DNA of 64,000 nt from Lucinisca nassula (GCA_963580285.1 OY757023.1:130108027-130172026); one strand, 5' to 3'; positions 9,975 to 21,110 are shown, counted from the stretch's first letter. Notes: generated by a model not told the origin, from the sequence alone. Numbers and translations are program-made.

Positions 9975-11456
9975 ATTGGATTTGCATAGGGCCTATTGAG
10001 CTTCATCCTGGAGTCCTTAAAGACATAGCAAATGAATTCGGTTCAGTGTGTTCACACCCGCTTCAGCAATCTCTTGTTACTGGTGAAATCCCAAAAGAAT
10101 TGCTTCTTGCAAACATATGTCCCCTCTTTAAGAAAGGAGATATAGCTCTTGCTCGTAACTATCGTCCTTTGTCGTTGACATGTGTGCCATGTAAGTTGCT
10201 TGAGCATATTGTTTGCTCAAATGAAATGGCTCACTTGGATGAACACTAATTTTTGTCTGACAGACAACATGCATTTAGGAAAAAGCACAGTTGTGAAACT
10301 ACTGTGTGACTACAGTAATAAATGATTGGGTAAAAATCTTGGACAGAGGAGAACAGGTGGAAACATTTATCATGGATTTTGAAAAAGCTTTTGACACGCT
10401 CACGAACTACTAAAAAGCTAACTATATCATTATGGCATTGGCGGAAGTACCCTTAAAGTGATAGATTCCTTCCTTTGCTACAGAAAACAGCTAATTGTTG
10501 TTAACGGGGTAACTTCAGGGTGGGCTCCAGTTCTGTCTGTTGCCCCACAACGGACTGTCCTGGGGCCATTGTTGTTTTCTTTGTGCATCTACCGACATTC
10601 ATTCCGAAATAAAACTGTTTGCAGAGGACTGTGTTTGCTATCATGAAATTAGAAACGCATAGGACTCATTGAAACTCCAGAGGGGTATAGAAAGATTAGG
10701 GTGTTGGGTAAAAAAATGGGTGTTTCAACCAGATTAATGCAATATCATGCAGATAACTAAGAAAAGAACAAACAAAACTCAATCTTTTTACACTTAAGAG
10801 GGAATGGCCCTCGAAAATGTGTATTTTATTGAATACCTAGGGGTGACCATCTCACTTGACTTGAGATGGAATACTCATATTAGCAACATGTGACTAAGGC
10901 TGATAGAACACTTGGCTTCTTGAGGCGAAACCTTTATCAATGCCTTAAAAATGTTAAAGAAGCAGCATATACAGGACTCGTTCATCCCATATTGGAATAT
11001 GGTAGTTGTTCTGGAATATGATAGTTGTGTCCCCCCGCCCCATGGCATAGTCCTTCACGGCGGGTAGATTGAAAATGTTCAGAATAGGGCAGCTAGATTT
11101 GTTACGAGCAGCTACAACTTTGAAACTGGAAGAGTGACTGGAATACTTAAAAACATTGGTTGGGAGTCTCTCAAGAAAAGGAGGAGAGACAGTAGGCTTA
11201 TACTGTTGTACAAAGGTCTAGAGGGTGATGCCAGCATTCCAACAGATGGCCTTATCCCCTAATTAGGAGTGGCAGAAAGCATCACTCTTTGGCATTTCAG
11301 GTGCCTTTTGTAAGAACTGACATCTACAAGGGATCCTTTTTTCCCTCAGACAATTAGAGATTGCATTCGGTTATTTCATCCGTTGAAGGTGCTAAGGATA
11401 ATGTAGCTAAGTTTACTTCTATGGCGAGAGCTAGGGACTAACCTCCCTTTTGACAG
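9975..11456 (+). pseudogene. Non-LTR retrotransposon (LINE) remnant
   Basis: The translated pieces are typical of a CR1/Jockey-like LINE RT: TGEIPKELLLANICPLFKKG and ARNYRPLSLTCVPCKLLEHI in 10046-10249. A frame-broken MDFEKAFDT block follows near 10370-10400, then a PQRTVLGPLLFSLCIY block in 10458-10646. The C-terminal region near 11060-11230 reads like VQNRAARFVTSSYNFETG and GWESLKKRRRDSRL. Several stops and frameshifts interrupt it, and the endonuclease domain is missing, as in a 5'-truncated copy. It ends where an A hairpin element begins near 11497. Confidence 0.85.
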
Positions 11457-11496
11457 GTCCTGAAGAATGAATGTCATTTGCCTTGTCACCAGTTAC

Positions 11497-11640
11497 CATC
11501 ACGAAAACACGCCTATGTAATTCTTACCCCTTGAACCCTAGTATCATATAGTAAAACTGGGGTTTACAGGGGTAAACCTTATCGTTCTTATGTCTGCTCT
11601 AAATATAGATTTGTTGGGTACTCATTAGAGCGGCCTCGGT
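11497..11640. mobile_element. Hairpin MITE, family A, left half
   Basis: The left end CATCACGAAAACACGCC is followed by the CCCTTGAACCC...AAACTGGGGTTTAC stem and one arm of the core. It stops at the loop and is replaced by decayed Naiad-like tail sequence. Confidence 0.75.
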
Positions 11641-11860
11641 GTTTTTCATCATTTCCAGAATTTGTTTTCATATTTTTGTCTTGCTTATATTTGGATATCC
11701 GTTTTCCCATTTTTGGATATAAACTGTCTTTTTGGCTTCCTTCTTGTGTCGTTTTTATTTTTATTATCATTTTTATTATTAATATACCGTTGTTTTGGCG
11801 GCGTTCATCTTCAATGTAATTGTACCGATTCTTGATCTTTGCCTCCACTTCTCTTTTGTA
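11641..11860 (+). mobile_element. Decayed Naiad-like 3' tail
   Basis: It matches the tail only loosely (TTGGATATCCGTTTTCCCATT, ACTGTCTTTTTGGCTTCC, then TGCCTCCACTTCTCTTTT at the end). It is an older copy by its divergence. Nothing is recognised in 11861-12000. Confidence 0.5.
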
Positions 11861-12000
11861 ATTCCTTTCATGAAATGTTACATAAAAGTGTCAGCTGAAA
11901 GTTTATTACGTGTATCAAGCACATTACAGAAGACCCTCGTTATGACGACAGTATTTGATCACTTACGTTTAACACTTTAAACATTATGTTTTCGCTATAA

Positions 12001-12208
12001 CATTACGAAAACACGCCTATACAAATACATTGTAAATTTTACCGGCGAAAAATACAAATTTTAATAATAAAACATTATATTTTTTCTTATTTCTGCTCAA
12101 AATACAGATTGTGGGTACACGATGAGGTGGTTCTAAAGAGTACCCACAATCTATATTTTATAGCAGAAAAAAGAAAAATACGGTTTATATATGTGTGTTT
12201 TCGTGATG
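12001..12208. mobile_element. Hairpin MITE, family A
   Basis: It begins CATTACGAAAACACGCC and ends GTGTGTTTTCGTGATG, with the core palindrome at about 12100-12165. The loop region is shortened. Confidence 0.8.
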
Positions 12209-12295
12209 TGAAGAATCCTAATAATGGGTAGAATAAATAAGTAAAAAAGGGCCTTTTCCCCGCAGTTATTCTTAGAAAAAAAAGATGTGGACATT

Positions 12296-13142
12296 TTCTA
12301 GACTTGTGGGTATTCCGATGGGTACTAATTGCGCACCTCTTGTGGCTGATCTGTTCTTGTATTGTTATGAAAGAGACTTCATTTTGTCGCTTTCCATTGA
12401 TAACCAATCTGAAATTATTGAAGCTTTTAGCTCTACTTCTAGATATTTAGATGATTTATTAAATATTGATAATACCTATTTTGATGGTTTGATCAGTCAG
12501 ATTTACCCCCTAGAACTTCAGTTAAATAAAGCAAATTCTTCTGATACCGAGGCCCCGATTTTGGATTTACATCTGTCTATTGTAGATGGATTTGTTTCGT
12601 GCAAAATTTATGATAAACGCGATGACTTTGATTTTGAGATTGTAAATTTTCCTTTTTTGGATGGTGATGTTCCTCGTGCGCCATCCTATGGCGTTTATAT
12701 TTCGCAATTAATTCGATTTGCTAGAGTGTGTAGTCATGTAACTGACTTCAACACTCGTAATAAATTATTAACGGCTAAACTCCTTAATCAGGGTTATCGG
12801 TACCATAAACTACGCAAAGCCTTTTCAAAATTTTATAGACGCCATTCTGATTTAATTTCAAAATTCAATATTGGACTTAAATCTCTTCTGCAACAAGGTC
12901 TATCGGAACCCGAATTTTATGGTGACTTGGCATATAAATTCAGAAAAATATATAACCGCAATGACTTCAGCACCCAATTTCGTAAAATTATTCTTCGATA
13001 TAAAAAGATTGGGTACAACATGGATATTATACGACAGACTGCATGCATGGTAGTTAACCCAATCACGGTTGGCAACTTTGCTTCCCTCTTTAATTGCACG
13101 CCGGTGGGTCAGGCCTCAGATTCTATGACGGCTCCAACGTAA
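12296..13142 (+). CDS. Naiad-like RT, 5'-truncated open frame
   Basis: The frame is uninterrupted from 12285 to the TAA at 13142. It begins inside the RT at VGIPMGTNCAPLVADLFLYC, includes YERDF and the catalytic YLDDLL box (near 12448-12465), then the thumb-like region to CTPVGQASDSMTAPT. GIY-YIG, linker and RT fingers are absent, so this copy cannot work alone. It is an insertion truncated at its 5' end, as is usual for target-primed retroelements. The intact frame suggests it is young. Confidence 0.85.
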
Positions 13143-13713
13143 AGGCTTATTGAAAATTAGAGAGATAATGTCGGTTGGTGCCTGATGCTCTGTCTCTGGT
13201 CGGGCTCATCGGAGTCTAACTGTTGGTTTTCTTTTGCTCCAGCATTTCAGTGGTTTCTTGCTGTCGAGTCCTCACCGTTGTCTCACCTCTGTGGTTCTTT
13301 GATTTTTGTGTTCACGGAGATGTTGCACTGATGAGTTAGGAGGCCTTCATGCGGACTGAACAAATTATTTGTCTAAATCGCGACGGAAGTAAGGGCGAGG
13401 ATTGTGGCCACGTAAAATCGATTTAAGCCCCCCAGTGGAAATCTTCCACTGACCGTTCCAAGGCGGCTCTTCTGTGGCGATTTATTTATGTTGTTGTTTG
13501 TTACTTACTGTATGTATCACTTGTGTCTTTTGGTTTTGGATGGCCATATGGCCAATTTGTGGGAAAGTAACTGTCCTTATGGCCTTCCATTGTTTAGGTT
13601 TCCATTATGGTCTGGTCGCTTAATGTTTGTATTTCTTTCCCTTTGGTGTCTTTTATGGGTGGAGTAAGTTAATTGTATCAATTCCGGATCTTTGTTTTAC
13701 TTCTACTTTGCCT
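13143..13713 (+). mobile_element. 3' tail of the preceding Naiad copy
   Basis: This is the non-coding tail found after every RT stop in the window. It includes a small perfect stem AGTGGAA/TTCCACT (13434-13450), a second stem AATTG-TAT-CAATT near the end, and the ACTTCTACTTTG terminus. Such tails are also found alone many times. Confidence 0.85.
13328..13373 (+). other. Hammerhead-like words in the Naiad tail
   Basis: CTGATGA (13328-13334) is followed by GAAC (13358-13361) and a stem ACAAAT-T-ATTTGT closing on GTC (13371-13373). The copy at 59401-59423 has ACACAT-T-ATGTGT, a paired change that supports the stem. The spacing and the GAAA box are wrong for a working hammerhead, so I treat it as an RNA stem of unknown role. 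Confidence 0.3.
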
Positions 13714-13909
13714 CTCACAAATACCTACAAGGTTTTTTGTTTGTTTGTTTTTTTCAGCACGAAAACACGGCCATATAAGTTTGACCCCCTTGAACCCCAC
13801 TTTATATAGTAAAACTTGCGTTTACAGAGGTAAACCTTATTTTTGTTATTTCTGCTCTAAAATATAGGTTGTGGGTACTTGTAAGAACCGCCTCGATGAG
13901 GGTTCTAAC

Positions 13910-14057
13910 TGTAATACCGTCATTTAGACACTTTATTAACGCTACGTAACGTCACATCTACTCGACGTCGCTAACGTCATTCATATAGCAACAGTTATGG
14001 TAATGGCAGAATAAACTAAGAAACATGGAACTTGTTCATTAATTAACAGACACAACA
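13910..14057 (+). repeat. 5' LTR
   Basis: It starts TGTAATACCG and ends GACACAACA. It contains two TAACGTCA CRE-like sites (near 13957 and 13979) that could drive transcription. Confidence 0.93.
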
Positions 14058-14075
14058 TTGGCGACGAGGATAAAA
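14058..14075 (+). other. Primer binding site region
   Basis: TTGGCGACGAGGATAAAA follows the 5' LTR directly, the expected place for a tRNA primer match. I cannot name the tRNA. Confidence 0.6.
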
Positions 14076-14132
14076 GACTCATATTACTAGGGAAAAGGAA
14101 AGTAAACACTCTGAACAGCATCAGACGCTAGC

Positions 14133-14681
14133 ATGGCTGAAGGAGGAAGAAATCTCAGAATAAATCCGTTTACTGTGGAAGATGAACACATAGCAACGGG
14201 CGATAAATGGGAGGAATGGCTTGAAGAGCTTGAAAGAGAAATGAGGTTTTTCCGAATCAGTGAGGCCGAGGACAAAAAGGATGCCATGCTGATATACGGA
14301 GGTACAGAAATAAGAAGATTAGAGAAAAGTTTACAGGATCCCACAGAAGGGGATGTCTATTCTAAACTATAGGGAAAACTGACTGATTATTATGCGCCCA
14401 AGAAAAATGCTCATTATGCGCGCTATCTTTTCTTGAAAATGAGACCAAATGTCGGGGAAAGTACAGTCTCATATGCAGCTCGATTACTTGAAAAGGCTGT
14501 AAACTGTGAATTCCATGACTTAGATGAAAGGATTCTAGAACAGATAATACAAACAACCGATAATGCGGAGCTAGTCCGAAAGGTTTTGCACAAGAAATGG
14601 ACACTGCAACAGACACTAGCAGAAATGCAGGTACTAGAAGACATCTACGCAGGTAAAAGCGATGGGTCAGCACGACACTGA
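14133..14681 (+). pseudogene. gag: gag of the gypsy element, with in-frame stop
   Basis: The ATG at 14133 begins MAEGGRNLRINPFTVEDEHI, a common type of gypsy gag start. The frame meets a TAG at 14370 and continues in the same frame to a TGA at 14679-14681. The capsid-like part reads VGESTVSYAARLLEKAVNC and HKKWTLQQTLAEMQVLED. The nucleocapsid zinc knuckle lies in the next frame. The TAG makes this copy defective. Confidence 0.85.
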
Positions 14682-15402
14682 TGGTGTAGCAAGAATAAGC
14701 AAGAAGAAAAAGGGCAAAAGCAAAAGATCCCAGTATGAACAGACTGAAAACATAACCTGTAGGTATTGTGATCGAACACACCCACGGAAGAAAGAATTGT
14801 GTCCCGCATACGGGAAATCTTGTGACATCTGCAGTAAACCCAACCACTTTGCAGCGTGTATGTCAGCTAAAGCAAGGAAAAGGGAACTGAAAGGCAAGGG
14901 AGCACGTGGAACCCGTACAGATTTAATTAGAGACATCAAGCGAGCAGTTCACGACTCAGAATTAGATGATACAGACAGTGACCCTGATCAAGAAATTGAC
15001 TTCATTGATCAATCGGTGAGGCATTTGGCAGTCGGGAAAGTAAAGATCAACAAGGTAAGCGACTTTGAGAAAACTGTTACTATTGTTGTAAACGATGTCA
15101 TTGTCCACATGGAGCCCGACAGTTGGGCAGATGTTAATATGATGGACGAATTTCAATACCGTGCCCTAAAACATAAATGTTCGGATGACATTGCACTAAA
15201 AGAGAGCACCACGAAGTTGAGCACACTACAGAATGAACTTGGGGTATCTGGTGAATTCAAGGCTAATGCTAGAATTGAAACTAGGGGTACAGAAACAACG
15301 TTTGTGGTAGTGAAAGGAAAAATAAACTCGGTGTCACTGCTTGGTAGAAAAACACTCCTTGAGCTAGGCATGCTTGAAATACGACCAGATGGGACACTGT
15401 AA
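14662..15402 (+). pseudogene. Nucleocapsid and protease of the gypsy element
   Basis: This frame is shifted relative to gag and overlaps it by 20 bases, which could be a programmed shift or a simple indel. It has a lysine-rich start, a CRYCDRTHPRKKELC block and a CCHC knuckle CDICSKPNHFAAC (near 14820-14860). The retroviral-type protease follows. Its active-site triad reads DSW rather than DSG/DTG (EPDSWADVN near 15115-15140), which should inactivate it. It ends with a TAA at 15400-15402, after which the same frame continues into RT. Confidence 0.85.
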
Positions 15403-16326
15403 GAACCGAACGAACTCAGGATTCAATACAAGAAAAGCATCCGATCCGTTCTTGATCAACAAGAGAAATTGAAAATAGAGACCCTTCTGACGCAGCATGA
15501 CGAAGTTTTCCAAGGAATAGGAAAAATCTTCGACAAGAGAAAGAACGAAGAATTCCTTGTAAAATTTTCCATGGAGCTGGATGCCACACCTGTAGCTCAT
15601 AAACCCAGGCCTGTCCCATATTACTTACAAGAGCCCCTACGGAACCGGCTAGATGAGTGTATCAAGGATGGGATCTTTGAGAGAGTGGAACCTGGAGAAC
15701 CTGTCACATGGTGTTCTCTGCTGGTCGTTCAGCCTAAACCACGATACTCATCAGTAAGTAAAGATAGCTTACAGCCTCACATGATAAGGGCAAGTGTCGA
15801 CTTGAGAGTCCCAAACAAGCATATGGAACGCAACATAATTTTACAAGCGCCAGTAGTTGAGGACTTCACGTGCCAATTCCATGATTGCAAAGTGTTTTCC
15901 AAGCTTGATTTGAAACAAAGCTACCACAAGCTTGTCCTTCATCCTGATTCAAGTGCCGTAGCGACATTCAGCACGCCGTGGGGAAATTTCAGACCAAAGA
16001 GACTGATATTTTTAGCAAAATCCTCACAAGATCTATTTGACGAGGCAATGTTCAGAATATTTGGAGACATTCCCAAGTGCTTAAATCAGAGAGATGACAT
16101 CCTGATAGGCGGCTGCAATCTTACAGACCACAACAAGACGCTAGAAGCCGTGCTACAACGTGCAAGAAACTGCGGAGTTACATTCAACAGGGAAAAATGC
16201 CGATTTGGAGTAAGTGAGCTGGAATTTTATGGCTACAAGTTCTCAAGCGAAGGACTGAAACCGACAGAAGACAAGGTCAATGCATTTAAAAATTGCAAAC
16301 CACCAGCATATCAAGAGAAGAGGTGA
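15403..16326 (+). pseudogene. pol: Reverse transcriptase of the gypsy element
   Basis: In frame with the protease after a TAA. Motifs include VAHKPRPVPYYLQEPLRNRL, RASVDLRVPNKHM, FSKLDLKQSYHKLVLHPDS and ATFSTPWG. The catalytic box near 16081-16113 reads CLNQRDDILIGG, so the usual Tyr-x-Asp-Asp is Gln-Arg-Asp-Asp; this may be a feature of the lineage rather than a mutation. The frame ends prematurely at a TGA at 16324-16326 and the coding sense moves to another frame. Confidence 0.88.
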
Positions 16327-16918
16327 AAAGCTTTCTCGGCATGATACGCTATCTATCCAAATTTATACCAAGGTATGCAGTATTGACAGCACCGCTACGA
16401 CGACTGACAACACAAGATGTACCATTTTCATGGGGCCCAGACGAAGATCAAGCATTCAAGAATTTAAAAGACAGCATTACATGTGACGATACAATGACTT
16501 TCTTTGATCCAAAAAAGCCAATTGTTGTCAGAACAGGGCTAGTTTCCATGAAGGATTATCCGCTGGGCTATTCCAAAGGACAAGCAAAGGACTGCAACCT
16601 GTACATTTCATAAGCCGCTCAATGACCAATGCTGAGAAGCGATACAGCCAAACAGAGAAAGATGCACTGGCCGTAAAATGGGCAAAATCAAGATTCGACA
16701 TGTATCATTTAGGGGCGCCAAGGTTCAAAATTATCACGTCCTATAAGCCGCTGATGCCAATGTTCAATAAGTCCTGTTCGAAACTGCCTCCCAGAATCGA
16801 AAAATGGATCATGGAGATGCAGGATGTGGATTATGAACTTGTGTATGTACCAGGCAAGAATGAGGGAGATCCCATGGACTACTTGTCAAGACAACCGCTC
16901 CCAAATGCCGATCAATAA
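16293..16918 (+). pseudogene. RT connection and RNase H of the gypsy element
   Basis: It continues from RT in two further frames. 16293-16613 reads VKSFLGMIRYLSKFIPRYAV and FFDPKKPIVVRTG, then loses the normal RNase H start. 16622-16918 resumes with NAEKRYSQTEKDALAVKWA and ends in a typical VPGKNEGDPMDYLSRQPLP. Frameshifts separate the pieces. 16919-17150 is a low-quality link to integrase. Confidence 0.85.
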
Positions 16919-17199
16919 AAATCAAAAACTCTCAAGACAACACTGAGAAGACAATCAAGGCATTGGTCACAAATGAACATGGAGTGGTTTTGAAAAGCAT
17001 AAAAGAAGCTACTAAAAAGACGACGTTCTGCAAGATGTACTGACAAGAATGAAGCAAAATGACTGGGACAAGCACAAAAATAGACCAGAGATAAAACCAT
17101 ACTATATGATACGCCACGACCTATCAGAGCTAACGGACTTCTTCTACGTGACAGACAAATAGTTATACCAGAAGAACTACAGAGACAGGTTATAACTGC

Positions 17200-18238
17200 T
17201 GCCCACAGCCTTGGCCATTTTTGGATGACAAGGACAAAGCAGATGCTTCGAGCCAAATTCTGGTTCCCTAGACTGAACAGTATGGTTGAGGATGCTATAT
17301 CGAGCTGTTTCCAGTGCCAACTAACAACAGTGGAACACAAGCAAGAGCCTGTCAATCCATCGGAAATACCCGATTCAGCCTGGCACACCCTTTCCATTGA
17401 CTATGGAGGGCCATACCCTGACGGTCACTACAATCTGGTCGTGATCGATAAACGGACAAGATTTCCGGCCGTTGAACAGACGACATCGACCTCCTGCCGG
17501 GTAACTTGTGACAGGTTACGTAAGATTTTTGCAAACCATGGAATTCCTGAAAGGGTTGAAAGCGACAATGGACCTCCTTTTAATTCGGTAGAATTCAAGG
17601 AATTTGCGCAGGAAATGGGATTCCGACATCATAGGGTGACACCAGAACATCCACGTGCAAATGGGGAGGCAGAGCGCTTCATGAAAGTACTAAATAAGAC
17701 AGAACAAATTGCGCATAGTGAAGGCAAGTCAAGCAGCACCCCCATTCAGAATATGCTAATGGGGTACCGATCCACTCCACATCCGGCAACAGGCTATTCA
17801 CCATATGAGGCTCTCATGAGACGAAATGTGAAAACAAAACTGGGCTATAAACCCCTAGGTAGGAAATCAAGTATTCAGAAAATGGAAACAGAAATCACCA
17901 GACGAGACGCAGAATACAAGAAGAAATGGGAAAAGCAGCATAGATACCCAGGTTATAAGGAACACAACTTCAAGGTCGGCGACAAAGTCCTACTGCAACG
18001 AAAGAAGATAAATAAGTGGTCCACAGTACACGAAAAGGATAATTGTGTGATTGTCAGTCTCAACGGGTCAGCAATCAAGGTACGAAGGGAATCCGATGGG
18101 CGCACCATAACCAGAGATGCATCTAGATTTAAACTGCTAAAAGAACCTCAATGTGCGTCCTGGAGAGAACGGATACTGCGCTCACCAGATCGGAAACAAC
18201 AGGAGACGAATGCTGGAGGTGAAGAAATCACACGCTAG
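17200..18238 (+). pseudogene. Integrase of the gypsy element
   Basis: It begins with a His-His-Cys-Cys zinc-binding region (HSLGHF near 17208, CFQCQ near 17308). The catalytic D, D, E are visible in SIDYGGPYPDGHYN, ERVESDNGPPFNSVEF and HPRANGEAERFMKV. A C-terminal region with FKVGDKVLLQRKKINKWS resembles the integrase tail. The open frame of 337 codons is intact, but upstream breaks stop it being made from a polyprotein. Confidence 0.9.
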
Positions 18239-18501
18239 AGAAATGACGAGAGGGCCGACAGCACAAGAGAGGCAGTCCAACAAGATGAGAATCTACAACA
18301 GAACAATACACGACGTAGACAGCAGCCACAATCACTCCAAAGGCGAGAACTACCGAAACGGAACAGAAGACCACCACCAAGATTCAAAGACTATATTTTT
18401 TTGATAATTAGATACTAAATACTTTTTAATATTATTCAAAGTTAACTTTAGTAAACCATTTATTTATTTGATATAATCTGGAATACAATCTTTTAAAACA
18501 T

Positions 18502-18509
18502 GGGAGAAA
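18502..18509 (+). other. Polypurine tract
   Basis: GGGAGAAA lies directly before the 3' LTR, the normal position for plus-strand priming. 18239-18501 is the AT-rich 3' untranslated part. Confidence 0.75.
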
Positions 18510-18657
18510 TGTAATACCGTCATTTAGACACTTTATTAACGCTACGTAACGTCACACCTACGCGACGTCGCTAACGTCATTCATATAGCAACATATATGG
18601 TAATGGCAGAATAAACTAAGAAACATGGAACGTGTTCATTAATTAACAGACACAACA
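18510..18657 (+). repeat. 3' LTR
   Basis: It matches 13910-14057 over its full 148 bp with about five differences and ends GACACAACA. Confidence 0.93.
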
Positions 18658-18783
18658 CTAATGAGTACCCATAATCTATATTTTGAGCAGAAATAAGAAA
18701 AATATCGCAATGTTTAATCTGAAATTTTTCATTTTTCGGTGGTAAAATTTGCAAGGTATTTTAACAGGCGTGTTTTTGTAATG

Positions 18784-19015
18784 TTTGGTGGGGTGGGGAG
18801 GAATAAATATGCATTTTTGTTTTAAATATATCTCAATTAACCGCTCCGATCTCGGTCTAAGGATTGGTTCCATTAAAATATGGTTGTAACGAGTATTCTT
18901 GCACACTAGACAAGAAAATCCGTGGTTTTAGCAGGAAATAAAATTTCTGTTCTTACCCTGTTGTTCTTACCCTGTTGTTCTTACCCAGGTGAACTACATA
19001 ATTAGAGTGCGTAAT
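18784..19015. repeat. Old repeat remnant with 17-bp tandem
   Basis: It contains TTCTTGCACACTAGACAAG, found again near 47000 with the same downstream order, so it belongs to a dispersed repeat. TTGTTCTTACCC-type units are repeated three times at about 18955-18988. Confidence 0.45.
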
Positions 19016-19295
19016 CATCACGATAACAAATCCGTGTAATGAATTCCCCATGTAAACACCACTTTATATAGATAAAACTGGGGGTTACAGGGGTATACAT
19101 TAGTTTCCTTATTTCTGCTCCAAAACATAGGTTGTGGGTACTCGATAGAACCGCGTCAATGAAGCGGTTCTCACAAGCACCCATTATGTTTGCAGTAAAC
19201 ATAAGAACAAAAAGCACATTGATTTTCATAAGAAAAGAAGCCATATTGGAGATGTGAAAACCCCACTATGTCGCACGGGTGATGTTATCGTAATG
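19016..19295. mobile_element. Hairpin MITE, family B
   Basis: It starts CATCACGATAACAAATCCGTG and ends GTGATGTTATCGTAATG. The core palindrome (19128-19190) has several arm mismatches. It is non-coding. Confidence 0.8.
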
Positions 19296-19399
19296 TACTA
19301 ATATGTTAGTTAAAGTAAAATCAATATTTTACTCGTAGGTGGTGTTGTGCAAGAAAAGTAATGGAAAAGTGTGTTCTGTTGTATATGGGCATTTCCAAC

Positions 19400-19527
19400 C
19401 CGATGGATAACAATGTTGAGCGGAACCTAGGCGTTGATGGGCGTTTTCAACACAAGGGCTGAACATGCTGAGCGAAATTTTGGCTTGGCCTCGGTTCCGC
19501 TCAGCATGGTCATCCCTCGGGTAAGAA
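19400..19527. repeat. Foldback repeat, about 38-bp arms
   Basis: The left arm around 19400-19433 (ATGTTGAGCGGAACC) pairs with the right arm around 19489-19527 (GGTTCCGCTCAGCAT) with a few mismatches. The spacer contains a further AACATGCTGAGCG word. Confidence 0.6.
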
Positions 19528-19587
19528 ACAACCATCTACAACAGAATCCCATATCAGATTATTATATTGTCGTTGTATGAAATTTCG

Positions 19588-19816
19588 CATTGCGATAACA
19601 CACCGTTTATATCTCCAAAATGGCTACTTTTCCAATGAAAATCTGTCATATATTTCTTATTTGTACTTCAAACATAGGTTGTGAGTGCTCGTTAGAACCG
19701 CCTCATTGAGTACCCACAACCTATGTCTAGGGGCAGAAATAAGCACAATAATGTAGACCCCTGTAAACTCCAGTTTTCTCTGTATAAAGTGGAGTTTAGA
19801 GGCTGTTCACGTGATG
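19588..19816. mobile_element. Hairpin MITE, family B
   Basis: It starts CATTGCGATAACACACC and ends GCTGTTCACGTGATG. Part of the core palindrome around the loop is deleted (GCCTCATTGAGTACCC). Confidence 0.8.
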
Positions 19817-19966
19817 GGTATAAGATGATTATCTGTACTATCATGTGTTACAAGTAGTGTACACAACAGGGTGTGATAGGGAGGGTGGGATAAGAATTTC
19901 TATACCATCTGGCAGTGTCGGATTTTCTTATATTGTGTGAAAGAATAAAAACAAATCTGATACGAT

Positions 19967-20107
19967 CATCACGCTAACAAGTCCGTGAAATAAACACCCC
20001 CTTACACACCACTTTATATAGGGGATAACTTGGGTTTACGGGGGTATACATTATTTCCGTATTTCTGCTCCTAGACATAGGTTGTGGGTACTCGTTAGAA
20101 CCGCCTC
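19967..20107. mobile_element. Hairpin MITE, family B, left half
   Basis: It starts CATCACGCTAACAAGTCCGTG and stops inside the core at GAACCGCCTC, where the next element begins. Nothing is recognised in 19817-19966. Confidence 0.75.
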
Positions 20108-20306
20108 AAAACAACTGAAGAGGCCATGGTGATGACAAGATCAAAAATAGGCATTTTTTGCAATCAAAGGGATGTAACTCTACGATAAATAGGCCAACCT
20201 CACTAGTTTTCGAACTCATCCGAGCTTTTATCCCTGACGTATGTGCTTGCAAATTTCAAAAGGATCCAATCAAAACTGAAGAAGCAGCAGTGATGACAAG
20301 GTTGAA

Positions 20307-21110
20307 AATACCTTCCGAACAGACACTTAAAACGGCCACCTCAGTACTTCCATGCTGGCACACGTCTGGGGTAAATTCTACATATGAGGTTAAGAATGGA
20401 ATGCAGTGCCGCATCTTTACCGCAAAAACATCGTACCCAGTCCTTTCTGTTCTTGTGGAGCTTTTGAAAGCGCTTATCACTTCTTCTTTGTTTGTCCAAG
20501 GTTTGTCAATGCAAGGAACACATATTTATCTAACAATCTACATGCATATTCTGCTCGGGACCTCCTATTTGGACGCGATACTTTCTCAGTTACGGAAAGT
20601 GAGGCTTTGTTCTTACAAGAACATGACTTAATCTTAAAGTCGGGAAGATATTTCAGTCTAGGGTAAACGAACTAAAAGACCATTGTTCTCGTAAACTGCA
20701 GAAACACCTTGTACATACGAACCTTAACTTTTTACAAAACATAGTGCCAGTCAAAACATTTGTTCCTTTCTGTTTACTCTCTATTTTTATTTTGTTTTTG
20801 TTTCTCTTCAGTACGATTTGTCCTATATTCACTATCATCTTAAATTAGGTGAAGGTATCGTCTCTTGGAGCGTCATTCGTGTGACAAAACCCTTTTTACA
20901 TAAATTGTTCGCTCGTTGTGTTTGGCGGGAATTAACTTAACACTGTATGCGAATTTGCCTGCTATGAGAGACGATCCACAGATGCCTAAAATTTCCTCCT
21001 TGCTTTGTAAAGGCAAGTAGAAATGCGTAAAACTTCCAACTTACATGTAATGGTGCCTCAAGGATGTTAAGAATACGTAATGCAGTAGCACACTGACATC
21101 GTTGTCAAAG
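20307..21110 (+). pseudogene. LINE 3' fragment inside the tandem array
   Basis: The frame 20406-20666 ends with a zinc-binding motif typical of the C-terminus of I/Jockey-like LINE proteins: CSCGAFESAYHFFFVCPRF, a C-x-C-x8-H-x4-C pattern. The RT domain is missing. The non-coding part to about 21110 is probably its 3' untranslated region. It breaks the tandem unit between two recognisable halves. Confidence 0.65.

Larger units (their letters stand above)
13910..18657 (+). mobile_element. Ty3/gypsy LTR retrotransposon
   Basis: A 4748-bp element with LTRs of 148 bp, domain order gag, zinc knuckle, protease, RT, RNase H, integrase, and a five-base flank CTAAC/CTAAT that differs at one position. 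About five differences separate the LTRs by eye. Several stops and frameshifts across gag and pol make it inactive. The short LTRs and the gag-pol order fit a metazoan Ty3/gypsy lineage; I do not assign the clade. Confidence 0.93.
13755..18783. mobile_element. Hairpin MITE, family A, split by gypsy element
   Basis: The left half (13755-13909) starts with the A terminal repeat in decayed form (CAGCACGAAAACACGG) and ends in the right core arm at GGTTCTAAC. The right half resumes at 18658 with CTAATGAGTACCC and ends CAGGCGTGTTTTTGTAATG at 18783. Joining the halves and removing one CTAAY restores a standard core. Confidence 0.9.

Noticed and set aside
13328..13373. Working hammerhead in the Naiad tail
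   Set aside because: The GAAA box and stem spacing do not fit, and the family is reported to lack canonical hammerheads.
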